In this document: piece by piece, positions 18,286 to 27,462 of the stretch | Layout: every line of letters starts with the position of its first letter | Position numbering within the stretch: position 1 is the stretch's first letter | Assembly: GCA_023242925.1 (NCBI GenBank) | Contig: CP096134.1 | Coordinates: 930,001 to 994,000 of the forward strand | Length of the DNA stretch: 64,000 bases | Origin: Hyphomonadaceae bacterium JAD_PAG50586_4 | GTDB taxonomy: Bacteria > Pseudomonadota > Alphaproteobacteria > Caulobacterales > Aquidulcibacteraceae | Direction: 5' to 3' | Notes under the pieces: model-generated | The model's input: only the letters and a program-made list of their open reading frames with translations | Database searches by the model: none | Told to the model about the DNA's origin: nothing | Program-made: the position numbers and the translations under genes

Positions 18286-19295
18286 GTGACCAATACGCAC
18301 GGCGTTCTGTCCGATTCCGAAATAAAAAAGGCGATCAGCCAGGGCTGGATCGCGGCGGATACGCCTTTTCTGCAGGACCAGGTCCAGCCGGCGAGCCTCG
18401 ACCTGCGCTTGGGGAGATCGCGTACCGGCTGCGCGCGAGTTTTCTGCCGGGCGCCGGCGCCAAAGTGCAGGATCGCCTCGACGGCGAACTCGTCATGCAC
18501 AAGATCGATTTGACGCAAGGCGCTGTGTTGGAAACAGGCTGCGTCTATCTTGTACAAGTGCAGGAAGAGCTGGCGCTGCCGCCGCACATTCACGGCGCTG
18601 CTAATCCGAAGAGCTCAACCGGGCGCGTCGATGTGTTCACACGCCTGATTACTGACGGCGCGCAATCGTTCGACTACATCCCGATGGGCTATCACGGCCC
18701 GATGTGGGCGGAGATTTCGCCGTGTACGTTTTCGGTGCTGGTGCGCACCGGCACGCGGTTGAGCCAAGTGCGCCTGCGACGCGGACCGCCGCATCCCAAG
18801 CGTGAGATCGATTTCACGATGGATCTCTCGCTGAAAGGCCCGGTCGGTTTTCGCGGCAAACGACATGCCGGCGTGATCGATGTGGACCGCATCGGCGGTT
18901 ACGATCCGCGTGATTATTGGGAGCCAATGGAGGCGCGCCGCGGCCGTCTCGTGCTCGATCCGGGTGAGTTCTACATTTTCGCGTCGAAGGAAAATGTCGT
19001 GATCCCGGTGGATGAGGCGGCCGAGATGGCGCCCATTCGGCCGGAGCTTGGCGAGTTCCGTGCGCACTATGCGGGCTTTTTCGATCCGGGCTTTGGCATT
19101 GCGCCGCATGAAGGCCGCGCCGTGCTGGAAGTGCGCTCGCGCGACGTGCCGTTCATCGTCGAAGACGGCCAGCCGGTCGGTAAACTCGTGTTTGAGCCAT
19201 TATCTGGCCCCGTTGAGCGGCTCTATGGCGAGGCCGGTTCAAATTATCAGGGGCAGGGCCTGAAGCTCTCGAAGCATTTCGCGCCCTGGCGATAG
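18286..19295 (+). pseudogene. dcd: 2'-deoxycytidine 5'-triphosphate deaminase, apparent single-base frameshift
   Basis: GTG at 18286 (GAGGA upstream) starts THGVLSDSEIKKAI, then QVQPASLDLRLG, the dCTP deaminase N-terminal signature. At the GGGG of 18411-18414 the frame breaks and continues as EIAYRLRASFLPG and onwards to 19295, including NPKSSTGRVDVFTRL, the substrate-site motif. One missing base restores about 336 residues, fitting the long two-domain Dcd family of alphaproteobacteria. The enzyme makes dUTP from dCTP for thymidylate synthesis. Since dTTP supply is important, a base-call error is more likely than true loss. Confidence 0.85.
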
Positions 19296-19303
19296 GAGTT
19301 TCT

Positions 19304-20185
19304 ATGCGTTCGTTGTTTGCCGCCGCGTTTGCGCTGGTTGCGTTCGTTTGCGCGCCGGCCAATGCGCAACAGCAGATCGACCCGCCATTCTATGTCGTGC
19401 GCGATGCCGACAGCACGATGTATCTCTATGGCACCGTGCACATTCGCCCGCGTGGCGCCGAATGGGGCACGCCGCGTGTGCGCGAGGCGATCGCCGCATC
19501 GCAAGACGTGTGGACCGAGATCGAGATTTCGCCTGACGCCGATGCGCGTGCGATGTCGCTGGCGACGCAGTTGGGAACTGCCGCGGACGACCGCCCGCTC
19601 TCGAGCTGGCTTAGTCCTGCGGAGAAATCCGCACTCGACGCCGCGTTGACGCGCATGGGCATCCCGCCTGCGGCGCTAGAAGGCCAAGAGCCGTGGATCG
19701 CTGCGCTCACACTCTCCGTCGTGCCATTGATGCAAGCAGGCTTCGATCCAGCCTCCGGCGTCGATCGCGCTGTGGATGCGTACGCCGGCTCGATGGGTAA
19801 GAACATGCGCACGTTCGAGACGATCGAGCAGCAGCTCGGTTTCTTTGACGGCATGAGCGCCGAGGTGCAGCGCGAGATGCTGCGCGAGGCGATTGAACAG
19901 GCGCCGGACATGGCGCCCATGATGATGCAGCTCTCCAATGCCTGGGAGCAGGGCGATATTGCGACGCTGACAGCGCTGATCGTCGACGATACGCGCGTGA
20001 ATTATCCGGAGATGTACGATCTGATTTTGGTGCAGCGGAACAACGCCTGGATGCCGACGATCGTGAACGAACTGAATGGCGCGGGAGTGGATTTCATCGC
20101 TGTCGGCGCCGCGCACTTGCTGGGGTCTGACGGACTGGTCGCGCAATTGCAGGCGCGCGGCTATCGCGTCGAGCGGGCGCACTAG
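19304..20185 (+). CDS. TraB/GumN family protein
   Basis: A 293-residue exported protein. The signal peptide MRSLFAAAFALVAFVCAP ends at ANAQ. The family marks are YLYGTVHIRP near the start, VWTEIEISPD, and a C-terminal GVDFIAVGAAHLLGSDGLVAQL; the GxxH pair resembles the metal-dependent Tiki-like protease fold. TAGGAG precedes the ATG at 19304. It begins 8 bp after dcd and may share its transcript. Its last four bases overlap the convergent LuxR/hydrolase gene. The substrate is unknown. Confidence 0.87.
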   Translation: MRSLFAAAFALVAFVCAPANAQQQIDPPFYVVRDADSTMYLYGTVHIRPRGAEWGTPRVREAIAASQDVWTEIEISPDADARAMSLATQLGTAADDRPLSSWLSPAEKSALDAALTRMGIPPAALEGQEPWIAALTLSVVPLMQAGFDPASGVDRAVDAYAGSMGKNMRTFETIEQQLGFFDGMSAEVQREMLREAIEQAPDMAPMMMQLSNAWEQGDIATLTALIVDDTRVNYPEMYDLILVQRNNAWMPTIVNELNGAGVDFIAVGAAHLLGSDGLVAQLQARGYRVERAH

Positions 20186-21955
20186 GCGCGCAACGCTGCA
20201 ATCACGCTTTGCGGATGGCTGAGGTGCAGGAAGCGGCCGGCGTCGGCCAAGGTGTCAAACTGAGCGCCGGGCAGTCTCAGACGCCAATAGGCCAGCATAT
20301 CGTCGGAATGGTGCAGCGGATCGTGCGCGCCAAGCAGCACCGCCCAGTTCGAAGCATCTTTCAGCGCCGGCGCGTCGATGCCTTCAGCATAAGCGCGTTG
20401 TTCAGCGATGAAGCCGAAGAGACGCCCGGTTGCGAACAGCATCACGGCGCGATGATAGTCGGCGAGTTCGCGCGCGTCCTCGAACACGGCAAGGTCTGGA
20501 GGGCTTGAGCGCATCGACGCGCGGATGAGCTGAGTCACGCGCTTGGGCGTGGCTTGGGCGCTGATGATGCGCGCGAAATTTTCGATGAAGTGCGGGCGCC
20601 GCCAAACGGCGTGCTTTGCTGCGCCAAGAACGCCTTCACGCTTGGATTTGGCGTCAATGATCGTATCAGGGTTGAGCGCGACGATGCGGCCGCACCTTTC
20701 TGGATAAAGATGCGCGAACGCGAGCGCGGCGTGCGCGCCCCGCGTGCGATGATGTCAAGGCGTGCAATGCCAAACACATCGCAGAGACGCTTCATGTCGT
20801 GCGCCGCTGTCTTGAACGGGTCGGGATCATCGTCGCGCATGTCGCTTAGACCAAAGCCAGGGCGATCGATGGCGAGCGGGCGATGACCTGCGGCTTGCAG
20901 CGCGCGCACGAGGCTGCGCGCGGGATGGCGCGTGGTGGCGCTGGAATGGACGATCAGTACGGGATTGCCACCGGATGGGCCGAAATCGCTGACGGCGATG
21001 CGGCCGCCGTCCGTTCGCGCGATAAGCCGCAATGGCTCGCCATGCACGGCGTCGCTCCAGACGATGTTGGTAGGCGTTTGCGGCAACAAAGATGCGGCAA
21101 ACGCCTCGGCGGCGACACGGCTGACTTGCGGCGCTGATGAGACGCCGAGCGCGATGAACACGCGCTCGAAAGCGTCCTTGGCGACGGAGTCGGAGAGTGC
21201 CGCTGCAGCCGCGGCTTCGCTGCGGGTGTGACCCTCCGAGAGCAGCAGCGCGAGTTCGGCTTCGCGCGGCGAAAGACCAAAGATGTCGCGTAAGGCGCGC
21301 GCGGCGCCGTCGCGATCGGTGGGGAGGTAGCCCGCTTGTTGGGTGAGGAGCGAAACGAGTTCGCTCTGCCGCGCCGCGCCCGCCTTCCGCAGGCACGCGG
21401 CGATGGCGTCGCGCGCGGAGGCGTAGCTCATAGCGCAGGCGCCGGCTGCGCGGGGAGTGTGCCGTGGCGCACCAATGCGGCGGCGATGCGGGCTTCGCGC
21501 TCGGTCATGCCGTGGGCGCGCGCGGCGGCGAGCAAGATGTCTGCATCGTGTGCAAGCGAAAGCGCGACGACAACGATCTGGCCAGCCTCGATGCGTCGCG
21601 CCTCCAGAAAAGCCGCGCCGTCGATCCCCGGCAAATAGATCAACACGAGCGGTTGTCCGTTTGCGTCCGAGGCGGCGGAGGAGCGTGCGACGCCAGAGCT
21701 GCGCGTGGCTGCCACGATGGCGAGATCGATCGCGTCGTCCGGCGCCCATTCGTTGAAATGCGCATCGCACCAGAGACGCGCGCCATTTGCGCCGATGATG
21801 GCGACGGCAATCATCGAACGCGCCAGCAGCGGCCATGGCTGCGTCTCGGAGATGGTTTCGGAGAAATCGTAGGCCGCCGCGCGGCTGGGATTGGCAATCC
21901 ATGCGTCCACGATGGAATCCGCCGTGGGCGGCCGGGGTGGGTCTTGGGTCGTCAT
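20182..21955 (-). pseudogene. LuxR-type HTH and alpha/beta hydrolase-like fusion protein, two apparent frameshifts
   Basis: Three successive frames form one protein. From ATG at 21955: a sensor-like N-terminal half, then GMTEREARIAAALVRHGTLP (start of a LuxR HTH). A shift at about 21448-21455 continues the HTH (MSYASARDAIAACLRKAG). A second HTH-like unit follows (GLSPREAELALLLSEGHT), then an alpha/beta hydrolase core (RPLAIDRPGFGLSD). A second shift at CCCC 20738-20741 leads to AHAALAFAHLYPERCGRI and a final His motif (AGRFLHLSHPQSV). Corrected, it is about 590 residues. The usual GxSxG nucleophile appears as RGGAH, so it may sense rather than cleave. Confidence 0.7.
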
Positions 21956-22034
21956 CGGGCAAACCGCGATGCCATAGCTGGCGCGGCTTGTCAGTGCCGT
22001 AGATCAATCGCGCGCAAAGTTCCGTGGCTGGACC

Positions 22035-23441
22035 TTAAGCCGGCAGCATGAGCTTGGCGCTGAAGCCGCCGCCGGCCCGATTTTCGAGCAAAAGGCTGCC
22101 GCCATGCGCCTCGGCGATAGCCTGCGCGATGGCGAGGCCAAGGCCCGCGCCGTTCTGAGCGCCGCTTCGCGCGGAATCGGCGCGGAAGAACGGCGCGGAG
22201 AGCTTCTCCAACTGATCCGCCGGCACCCCTGGGCCGGTGTCGCTGACATCGACCACAACGTACGCGCCGTCGCGATAGACGCGCATCACTCCGCCACCGC
22301 CGTATTTGGCGGCGTTCTCAGCGAGGTTGCGAGCGGCGCGGGCGATTTCGCTGGGGCGGCACTCGGCCATCACAGCGTTGGGCGCATCGGCGGTGATGTA
22401 GGTGCCGATATCCTGCAACTCGCCGCACAACGTGCGCGCGATTTCAGCAAGATCGACCGTTGCTCGCGCCTCTTCGCTGGCGCCGGCGCGGGCGAGCGAA
22501 AGTGCTTGCTCGGTGAGCGTTTCCATTTCGGCGACAGAGGCGAGCAGCCGCTGGCGTTCGCTCTCATCTTCGATCAATTCGGCGCGCAAGCGGATCGCGG
22601 TGATCGGCGTGCGTAGATCGTGACTCAGCGCCCACAGCATTTGCCGCTGACGATTGATTTGATGCCCGAGGCGTTCGGCCATCGCGTTGAACGCAGTTGA
22701 AGCACGGCGCACGTCATCTGGGCCGCTCACTGGCGCCACGACGTTGCTTTGGCCAGAGCCTAGTGCGCGTGCGGCGGCCGCTAAATCCGCAAGTGGGCGA
22801 CCGATCTGACGCGATACGAGCGCCGCGCCGACGCCGACCACGATCACGGACACGATCGCGGCCGCAAGTACGCTTAGCGGCGCCGGGCGGGGACCGGGCA
22901 AGTGCGCGCGCACGTTCAGCCAGGAGCCCTCCGAGAGCTTTACCGCCAATCGGACTTCTGTCGCTTTCACGCGCGGCGCCTCCGGCGGCGGTTCACGCTC
23001 AAAGCCTGGCTCGCGGCGCGGGCGATCCGGCCGCGGACCATCGTCATCGCGGATGCGGAAGCGTCGCGAGGCGGCTTCGACAATCAGCGTCTGCGCCCAG
23101 ACTTGTGTATCCGGCATGCGCTCTACGACGCCGCGCGCGATGCGGGCGCCTGTACCGCCGCCAATGCCGCCGCTCACCTCCGGCGCCTCGCCCACTTCGT
23201 AGCGAATGGCGTAATCGCGAATGGCGTCCACCAGTGCGCGCCGTTCAGGAATGCTCGCTTGGCGCAAGCGCTCCGCCGTAAACACGACGCGCTCGATCAC
23301 GCCCGTTTCAGCTGCGCGCCGCAGCGCCGCGCCGCGTTCGTTGGCGTAGATCCCGAACGCAATGCCGTACGAGAGCAGCACTGCCACGATAGTGACAAGC
23401 ACCATGCGGCCGGTCAGCGTATTGAACGGATTGAGCCTCAC
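22035..23441 (-). CDS. Sensor histidine kinase (HAMP, HisKA, HATPase)
   Basis: A 468-residue inner-membrane kinase starting at GTG 23441, which overlaps the response-regulator stop (GTGA). Order: helix MVLVTIVAVLLSYGIAFGIYA, a periplasmic domain of about 150 residues, helix VLAAAIVSVIVVGVGAALV, HAMP, the H-box ALSHDLRTPITAIRLRAEL with the phosphorylated His, N-box NLAENAAKYGGG, and G boxes DTGPGVPADQ and GAGLGLAIAQAIAEAHGG. It resembles EnvZ/RstB-type kinases. With the upstream regulator it forms a two-component system; the adjacent EF-hand and efflux genes are candidate targets by position only. Confidence 0.93.
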   Translation of the reverse strand: MRLNPFNTLTGRMVLVTIVAVLLSYGIAFGIYANERGAALRRAAETGVIERVVFTAERLRQASIPERRALVDAIRDYAIRYEVGEAPEVSGGIGGGTGARIARGVVERMPDTQVWAQTLIVEAASRRFRIRDDDGPRPDRPRREPGFEREPPPEAPRVKATEVRLAVKLSEGSWLNVRAHLPGPRPAPLSVLAAAIVSVIVVGVGAALVSRQIGRPLADLAAAARALGSGQSNVVAPVSGPDDVRRASTAFNAMAERLGHQINRQRQMLWALSHDLRTPITAIRLRAELIEDESERQRLLASVAEMETLTEQALSLARAGASEEARATVDLAEIARTLCGELQDIGTYITADAPNAVMAECRPSEIARAARNLAENAAKYGGGGVMRVYRDGAYVVVDVSDTGPGVPADQLEKLSAPFFRADSARSGAQNGAGLGLAIAQAIAEAHGGSLLLENRAGGGFSAKLMLPA

Positions 23442-24159
23442 GCCTTTTCGACCGGCGCGGTGAACACGTAGCCGCCGCCCCAAACGGTCTTGATCAGCTT
23501 CGGCGTGCGCGCGTCCGCTTCGATTTTCGGCGCAGACGTGAGACCTGCGTATCGACGGCGCGATCGAACACGTCGGAGCCGCGGTCAAATGCCAGGTCGA
23601 GTAATTGATCTCGTGTTAGCACCACTTTCGGGCGCTGCAGGAAGGTTAGCAGCAAACGATACTCGCCGGTGCTGAGTTCGTGCGTGTTGCCATCGACATC
23701 AACCAATTCGCGCTCGGCGATCTTCAGCATCCATTTGTCGAAGCGCATCACATCGCCTGTGGGGGCCTCAACGCTGGGCGGCAGCGAATGCGTACGGCGG
23801 AGCACGGCGTCGATGCGCGCCATGAGTTCGCGTGGATTGAAAGGCTTCACGACGTAGTCGTCGGCGCCGACTTCGAGGCCGATGATGCGATCAAGCTCCT
23901 CGGCGCGAGCCGAGAGCAGGATCACCGGAATGTGATTGGTCTCGCGGATATGGCGGCAGAGCGAGAGCCCGTCCTCGCCGGGCATCATGATGTCGAGGAT
24001 GACCAGATCGATCCGGTTTTCCTTGATCGCTTTGCGCGCGGCCTCCGCGCTTTCCACGGCTGTCGCGCGTCGGCCGTTCTTTTTCAGGAACTGCGCCAGC
24101 GATTCTCGGATATCGCGATGGTCGTCAACGACCAGAATATGTGGGTCCTCGGGAGCCAT
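23438..24159 (-). pseudogene. OmpR-family response regulator, apparent single-base frameshift near the 3' end
   Basis: The receiver domain is intact: HILVVDDHRDIRESL, phospho-acceptor Asp in DLVILDIMMPGEDG, LLSARAEELD and the Lys of VVKPFNPREL. The winged-helix DNA-binding domain follows (ELSTGEYRLLLTFLQRP, GSDVFDRAVDTQVSRLRRK). The frame breaks at the A run of 23524-23527 (minus strand CGAAAATCG). Adding one A gives KIEADARTPKLIKTVWGGGY and a stop at 23438 overlapping the kinase start. The wing of the DNA-binding domain would otherwise be lost, so this looks like a homopolymer undercall. Confidence 0.88.
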
Positions 24160-24333
24160 AGGAGTTGATGTGCGCTCGGTTTTGTCAAAAATCTACCAGG
24201 CGCCGGCGCCGGACTTGTGCCAAACCTTGGCGCCGCGCGGAGGCGGACACATTTAGGCAAGAACAAAGCCTGCGTCGCCACATGGCCGCCTTGGTCGGCA
24301 GCGCAGATGCGGTCGCGTAATAGGGGACAATGC

Positions 24334-24837
24334 ATGCGGTTGAAGACATTGGCGATAAGTGCGGGTGCGGCCCTGGCGTTGACGGCGTGCGCGAGCGGTT
24401 CGGGCTCTGGCCCCACGCGCGAGCCGATCCGTGCGCTGATGTCGGCCGATGCCTTGATGTTCGTGAGCTTCGATACCGACGGCGATCTCGCTGCGAGCGC
24501 CGCTGAGATTGAAGCTGGCATCACGCGCGAGTTCGCGCGCGCGGACGCGAACAGCGATGGCTCGATCTCGCCGATTGAGTTTCAGAATTGGTCAAGCCAG
24601 GTGCTCGGCGGTACGCAAATGGGCCCGTATCGCTTGGATTTCGATCGCAACGTCGACAACACGATCACACGCGAGGAATTCGAAACTGAAGTGCGCGGCC
24701 GCGTGAATGATTATGACGAAGATCAAAGCGGCACGCTCGCACGAGGCGAATTTGTGCGTCTAGTTGGCCAGGCCCGTCCGGTCCGCAGCGGCTGGGACCC
24801 GCAGTTGGCGCCTCGGGGTGGTCCTACGACGCGCTGA
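24334..24837 (+). CDS. EF-hand lipoprotein
   Basis: A 167-residue putative lipoprotein: signal LAISAGAALALTACAS with lipobox LTAC. Four calcium-loop-like repeats follow: DTDGDLAASAAE, DANSDGSISPIEF, DRNVDNTITREEF and DEDQSGTLARGEF. The second and fourth are good EF loops; the first and third are weaker. It would sit in the periplasm or outer membrane and bind Ca2+ or another divalent ion. AGGGGAC precedes the ATG. It is divergent from the two-component operon and is followed by a second EF-hand gene, so a joint cation response is plausible but unproven. Confidence 0.82.
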   Translation: MRLKTLAISAGAALALTACASGSGSGPTREPIRALMSADALMFVSFDTDGDLAASAAEIEAGITREFARADANSDGSISPIEFQNWSSQVLGGTQMGPYRLDFDRNVDNTITREEFETEVRGRVNDYDEDQSGTLARGEFVRLVGQARPVRSGWDPQLAPRGGPTTR

Positions 24838-25156
24838 CACGTTTTGGCGCCAGTACGAGGCGTTCGCGAAAAACCTTAAACTGCGGGACGCGCTAAGTTC
24901 GGATTACGCAAGGGCGTTCGCCTCCCGCGGCGGCCTTGGGTCCGGAGGCGCCGTTTCACCCTCCCCCCAGAGCGGCGTCTCATCGAGATAGCGGCCGGCG
25001 CTAGCCCCCAGCGCCGGCCGTTTTTCGTTTTGGCGTTTAAGTTCCCCCGACAAACTTTGTCGCAGCAGCGACCAACGCGCGAAACAGCCGCGTTCTAGGA
25101 AGCAGGGAGAGGGGATACTTGGCCGGCTTCGGTCGGCCCAAAGGAGAAATACCCAC
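24838..25156. other. Intergenic region with terminator and 5' leader
   Basis: This 319-bp gap separates two EF-hand genes. It contains the terminator at 24992-25026 and then a leader with AAAGGAG about ten bases before the next ATG. No credible ORF or structured RNA is recognised in its first 150 bp. Confidence 0.6.
24992..25026 (+). terminator. Rho-independent terminator
   Basis: A perfect 11-bp stem CGGCCGGCGCT / AGCGCCGGCCG with a seven-base loop is followed directly by TTTTTCGTTTT. It should end the EF-hand lipoprotein transcript. Confidence 0.92.
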
Positions 25157-25783
25157 ATGCGTAAAATCTTGTTCGCCGCCGCTGGCTTTGCGGCGCTGGC
25201 GGGAGCTGCTGGCTTTGCGATGGCGCAGGATGGCGGCTCGACCGAGCGCGGCCCACGCGGTGTTTTCGCGCTGGACGCCAATACCGACGGCACGCTCACC
25301 CGCCAGGAATTCGACGCGGGTCGTGGCGCTGAGTTCACGCGTCGTGACGCCAACAATGATGGCCAGCTCACGCGCGAGGAAATGCGCGCCGGTCGTGAGC
25401 ATCGCGGCGGCCGTCATGGTCGTGGCGGCGGCATGCATCAGCTGACGCGTGCAGACGCCAACAATGACGGCAATATCACGCGCGATGAATTCCTCGCGCG
25501 GCCGCTGGAGCATTTCAGTCGGCTCGACGCCAACAGCGACGGCGTGATCCAGGCATCGGAACGGCCACAGCGCCCAGAGCGTGGTGAGCGTCCCGATCGC
25601 AGGGAGCGCGGCGAACGTCCCGAACGCCCCAACTTTGACGCCAACAATGACCGCCAAGTCTCACGCGCCGAATTCGACGCGATGGGCGCGTCGATGTTCC
25701 AGCGGCTCGACGCCAACAGCGACGGGCGCGTGACGCAAGAAGAGGCACAGGCCGCCCGTCCGCCCCACCGCGGGCGAGGCTAG
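25157..25783 (+). CDS. Secreted EF-hand protein
   Basis: A 208-residue exported protein: signal MRKILFAAAGFAALAGAAG, cleavage after FAMAQ. It holds five to six DANxDG-type loops (DANTDGTLTRQEF, DANNDGQLTREEM, DANNDGNITRDEF, DANSDGVIQAS, DANNDRQVSRAEF, DANSDGRVTQEEA) separated by Arg/Gly/His-rich and RPERGERP-type linkers. The His/Gly linker (REHRGGRHGRGGG) could bind transition metals. Likely a periplasmic calcium or metal buffer. It is followed by its own terminator, so it is monocistronic. Confidence 0.85.
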   Translation: MRKILFAAAGFAALAGAAGFAMAQDGGSTERGPRGVFALDANTDGTLTRQEFDAGRGAEFTRRDANNDGQLTREEMRAGREHRGGRHGRGGGMHQLTRADANNDGNITRDEFLARPLEHFSRLDANSDGVIQASERPQRPERGERPDRRERGERPERPNFDANNDRQVSRAEFDAMGASMFQRLDANSDGRVTQEEAQAARPPHRGRG

Positions 25784-25793
25784 CGCCGGCAGG

Positions 25794-25842
25794 CGCGGTC
25801 GGGCGATAGGCTCACGCCCGGCCGCGTCACTTTTTGTTTTTC
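25794..25842 (+). terminator. Rho-independent terminator
   Basis: A 12-bp stem CGCGGTCGGGCG / CGCCCGGCCGCG (one G-T pair) is followed four bases later by TTTTTGTTTTT. It ends the second EF-hand transcript and insulates the efflux operon. Confidence 0.88.
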
Positions 25843-25905
25843 AAGGCGCCGTAATTAGGGAGGCGCCTTGCCGTGCGGGCAGAACCCGCCAGATCAGAGG
25901 ACAAT

Positions 25906-27462
25906 ATGTTCGCGGACTTGAAGCAGAAGGTTCAAGAGCTCTGGGCCAAGCGCCCTGGCTTCTTGCGGGGACGGGGGCTTTGGGTCGCCGGCGGCGTCTT
26001 GATCGCTGCGCTGATTGCTTTGAATCTCTTTGGCGCCAAGAGCGACGAGGACCCGTATCGCACGGCCAAGGTGAGCACTGGCGCGATCACGCGCGTGGTG
26101 AGCGCGACAGGCACGTTGCAGCCGCTGGTTTCGGCCAACGTGGGCGCGACAGTGTCCGGGCCGGTGACCGAGGTCCTGGTAGACTTCAACAGCCAAGTGC
26201 GCGCCGGCCAAGTTCTGGCGCGGCTGGATCCGACGCCGTTCCAACAGCGCATCGTGCAAGCGCAAGCGACTTTGGCGCAGCAGCAGGCGCAGCTTGCGGT
26301 CGCGGAATCTGATTATCAGCGCTACGTGCTGTTGCAGCAGCGTGGCTTTGCCTCCGAACAATTGATGTCGCAACAGCGCGCGGCGCGTGACACGGCGCGC
26401 GCGGCTGTGGCGCAAGCGCAGGCCCAAGTGGCGACGGCGCGCACGGATTTGGATCGCAGCGTGATCCGCTCGCCGATCGATGGCGTTGTGGTGGATCGGC
26501 AAGTCAACGTCGGTCAACCAGTGGCGTCTAGCCTGCAAGCGGCGACGCTGTTCATCATCGCACAGGATTTGTCGCGATTGCAGGCAAACATCACAGTTGA
26601 CGAAGCTGACATTGGCGATGTGCGTGAAGGCCAGAATGTGCGCTTCACTGTTGATGCGTTTCCCGATCGCGAGTTTGAAGGCCGCGTAAGCCAAGTGCGC
26701 CAACAGGGCGTCGCTGAATCTGGCGTGGTGAGCTACACGGTGGTGGTCGAGGCGGATAATCCTGGCCGCCAGTTGTTGCCGGGGATGACCGCCAACGCAG
26801 AGATCGTGCTGGAGCAGCGCGAGAATGTGCTGCGCCTGCCAAATACGGCGCTGCGTTTCCGCCCGGCTGACCCGGAATTGGTGGCGCAAGGCCAGGCTTT
26901 GATGGGCGGCGGCCAGGGCGGGCGGGGTGGAGTGGGCGGCCAAGCGCAGGCGCAACAGCCGGGCGCAGGCGGTGGTCCGGGCCAAGGCGGGGGCCAAGGC
27001 CGCGGCGGGCGTGGCGTCACGCAGATCGCGGAAACTTTGCAGCTCAACGAACAACAACGCGCTGCGGCTCAAACCGCGTTCGACAATGCGATGGCTGCGA
27101 CGCCGCGCGGCGAAGGCGGCGGCGACCGGCGCGCGGCGATGCGGCGTGTCCGTGATCAGGTGATCCGCGAGATCGAGCCGACGCTGACGGCCGAGCAACA
27201 GCAATTGCTGGCGCAGATGCGCGCCGGGGGCGGGCCGCGTCAAGAGGTGCGTCAGCAGGCGGTGGTCTGGGTGTTGCGCAATAATCAGCCTGCGCCGGTG
27301 CTGGTCGAGATTGGCGTCGCCGACAATGCAAACGCGCTGCTGCACGGTGGCTTGAGTGAAGGGGATGAAGCAATTATCGGCGGCGGGCCGCCAGCGGAGA
27401 ACCGTCAGCAAGGCGGTCCAATGGCGCCGGGTGGCGGCGGCGTCCGCATTCGGGGCACGTGA
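25906..27462 (+). CDS. MacA-like periplasmic adaptor (HlyD/MFP family) with Gly/Gln-rich insert
   Basis: A 518-residue membrane-fusion protein. One N-terminal helix (WVAGGVLIAALIALNLFG), lipoyl half-motif (SATGTLQPLVSANVGATVSG), alpha-hairpin (about 95-180), second lipoyl half (RSPIDGVVVDRQVNVGQPV) and beta-barrel (ITVDEADIGDVREGQNVRF, LPGMTANAEIVLEQ). Between about residues 320 and 455 lies an insert: a Gly/Gln-rich linker, then a helical region with LQLNEQQR and LTAEQQQLLAQM, recalling Spy/CpxP LTxxQ motifs, after which the barrel resumes. AGAGG precedes ATG 25906. Its stop overlaps the ATPase start. It links inner-membrane MacB to the outer channel. Confidence 0.92.
   Translation: MFADLKQKVQELWAKRPGFLRGRGLWVAGGVLIAALIALNLFGAKSDEDPYRTAKVSTGAITRVVSATGTLQPLVSANVGATVSGPVTEVLVDFNSQVRAGQVLARLDPTPFQQRIVQAQATLAQQQAQLAVAESDYQRYVLLQQRGFASEQLMSQQRAARDTARAAVAQAQAQVATARTDLDRSVIRSPIDGVVVDRQVNVGQPVASSLQAATLFIIAQDLSRLQANITVDEADIGDVREGQNVRFTVDAFPDREFEGRVSQVRQQGVAESGVVSYTVVVEADNPGRQLLPGMTANAEIVLEQRENVLRLPNTALRFRPADPELVAQGQALMGGGQGGRGGVGGQAQAQQPGAGGGPGQGGGQGRGGRGVTQIAETLQLNEQQRAAAQTAFDNAMAATPRGEGGGDRRAAMRRVRDQVIREIEPTLTAEQQQLLAQMRAGGGPRQEVRQQAVVWVLRNNQPAPVLVEIGVADNANALLHGGLSEGDEAIIGGGPPAENRQQGGPMAPGGGGVRIRGT

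Noticed and set aside
17724..19295. A 523-codon plus-strand frame covering cupin, apaG and dcd
   Set aside because: The first part is antisense to cupin and apaG; only the part after 18414 is dcd sequence.
20535..22007. A single 490-codon minus-strand frame
   Set aside because: It is only partly real: its start overlaps another frame of the same protein, and its end is unnatural Ser/Arg sequence past a missing base. The composite 20182-21955 gene explains it.
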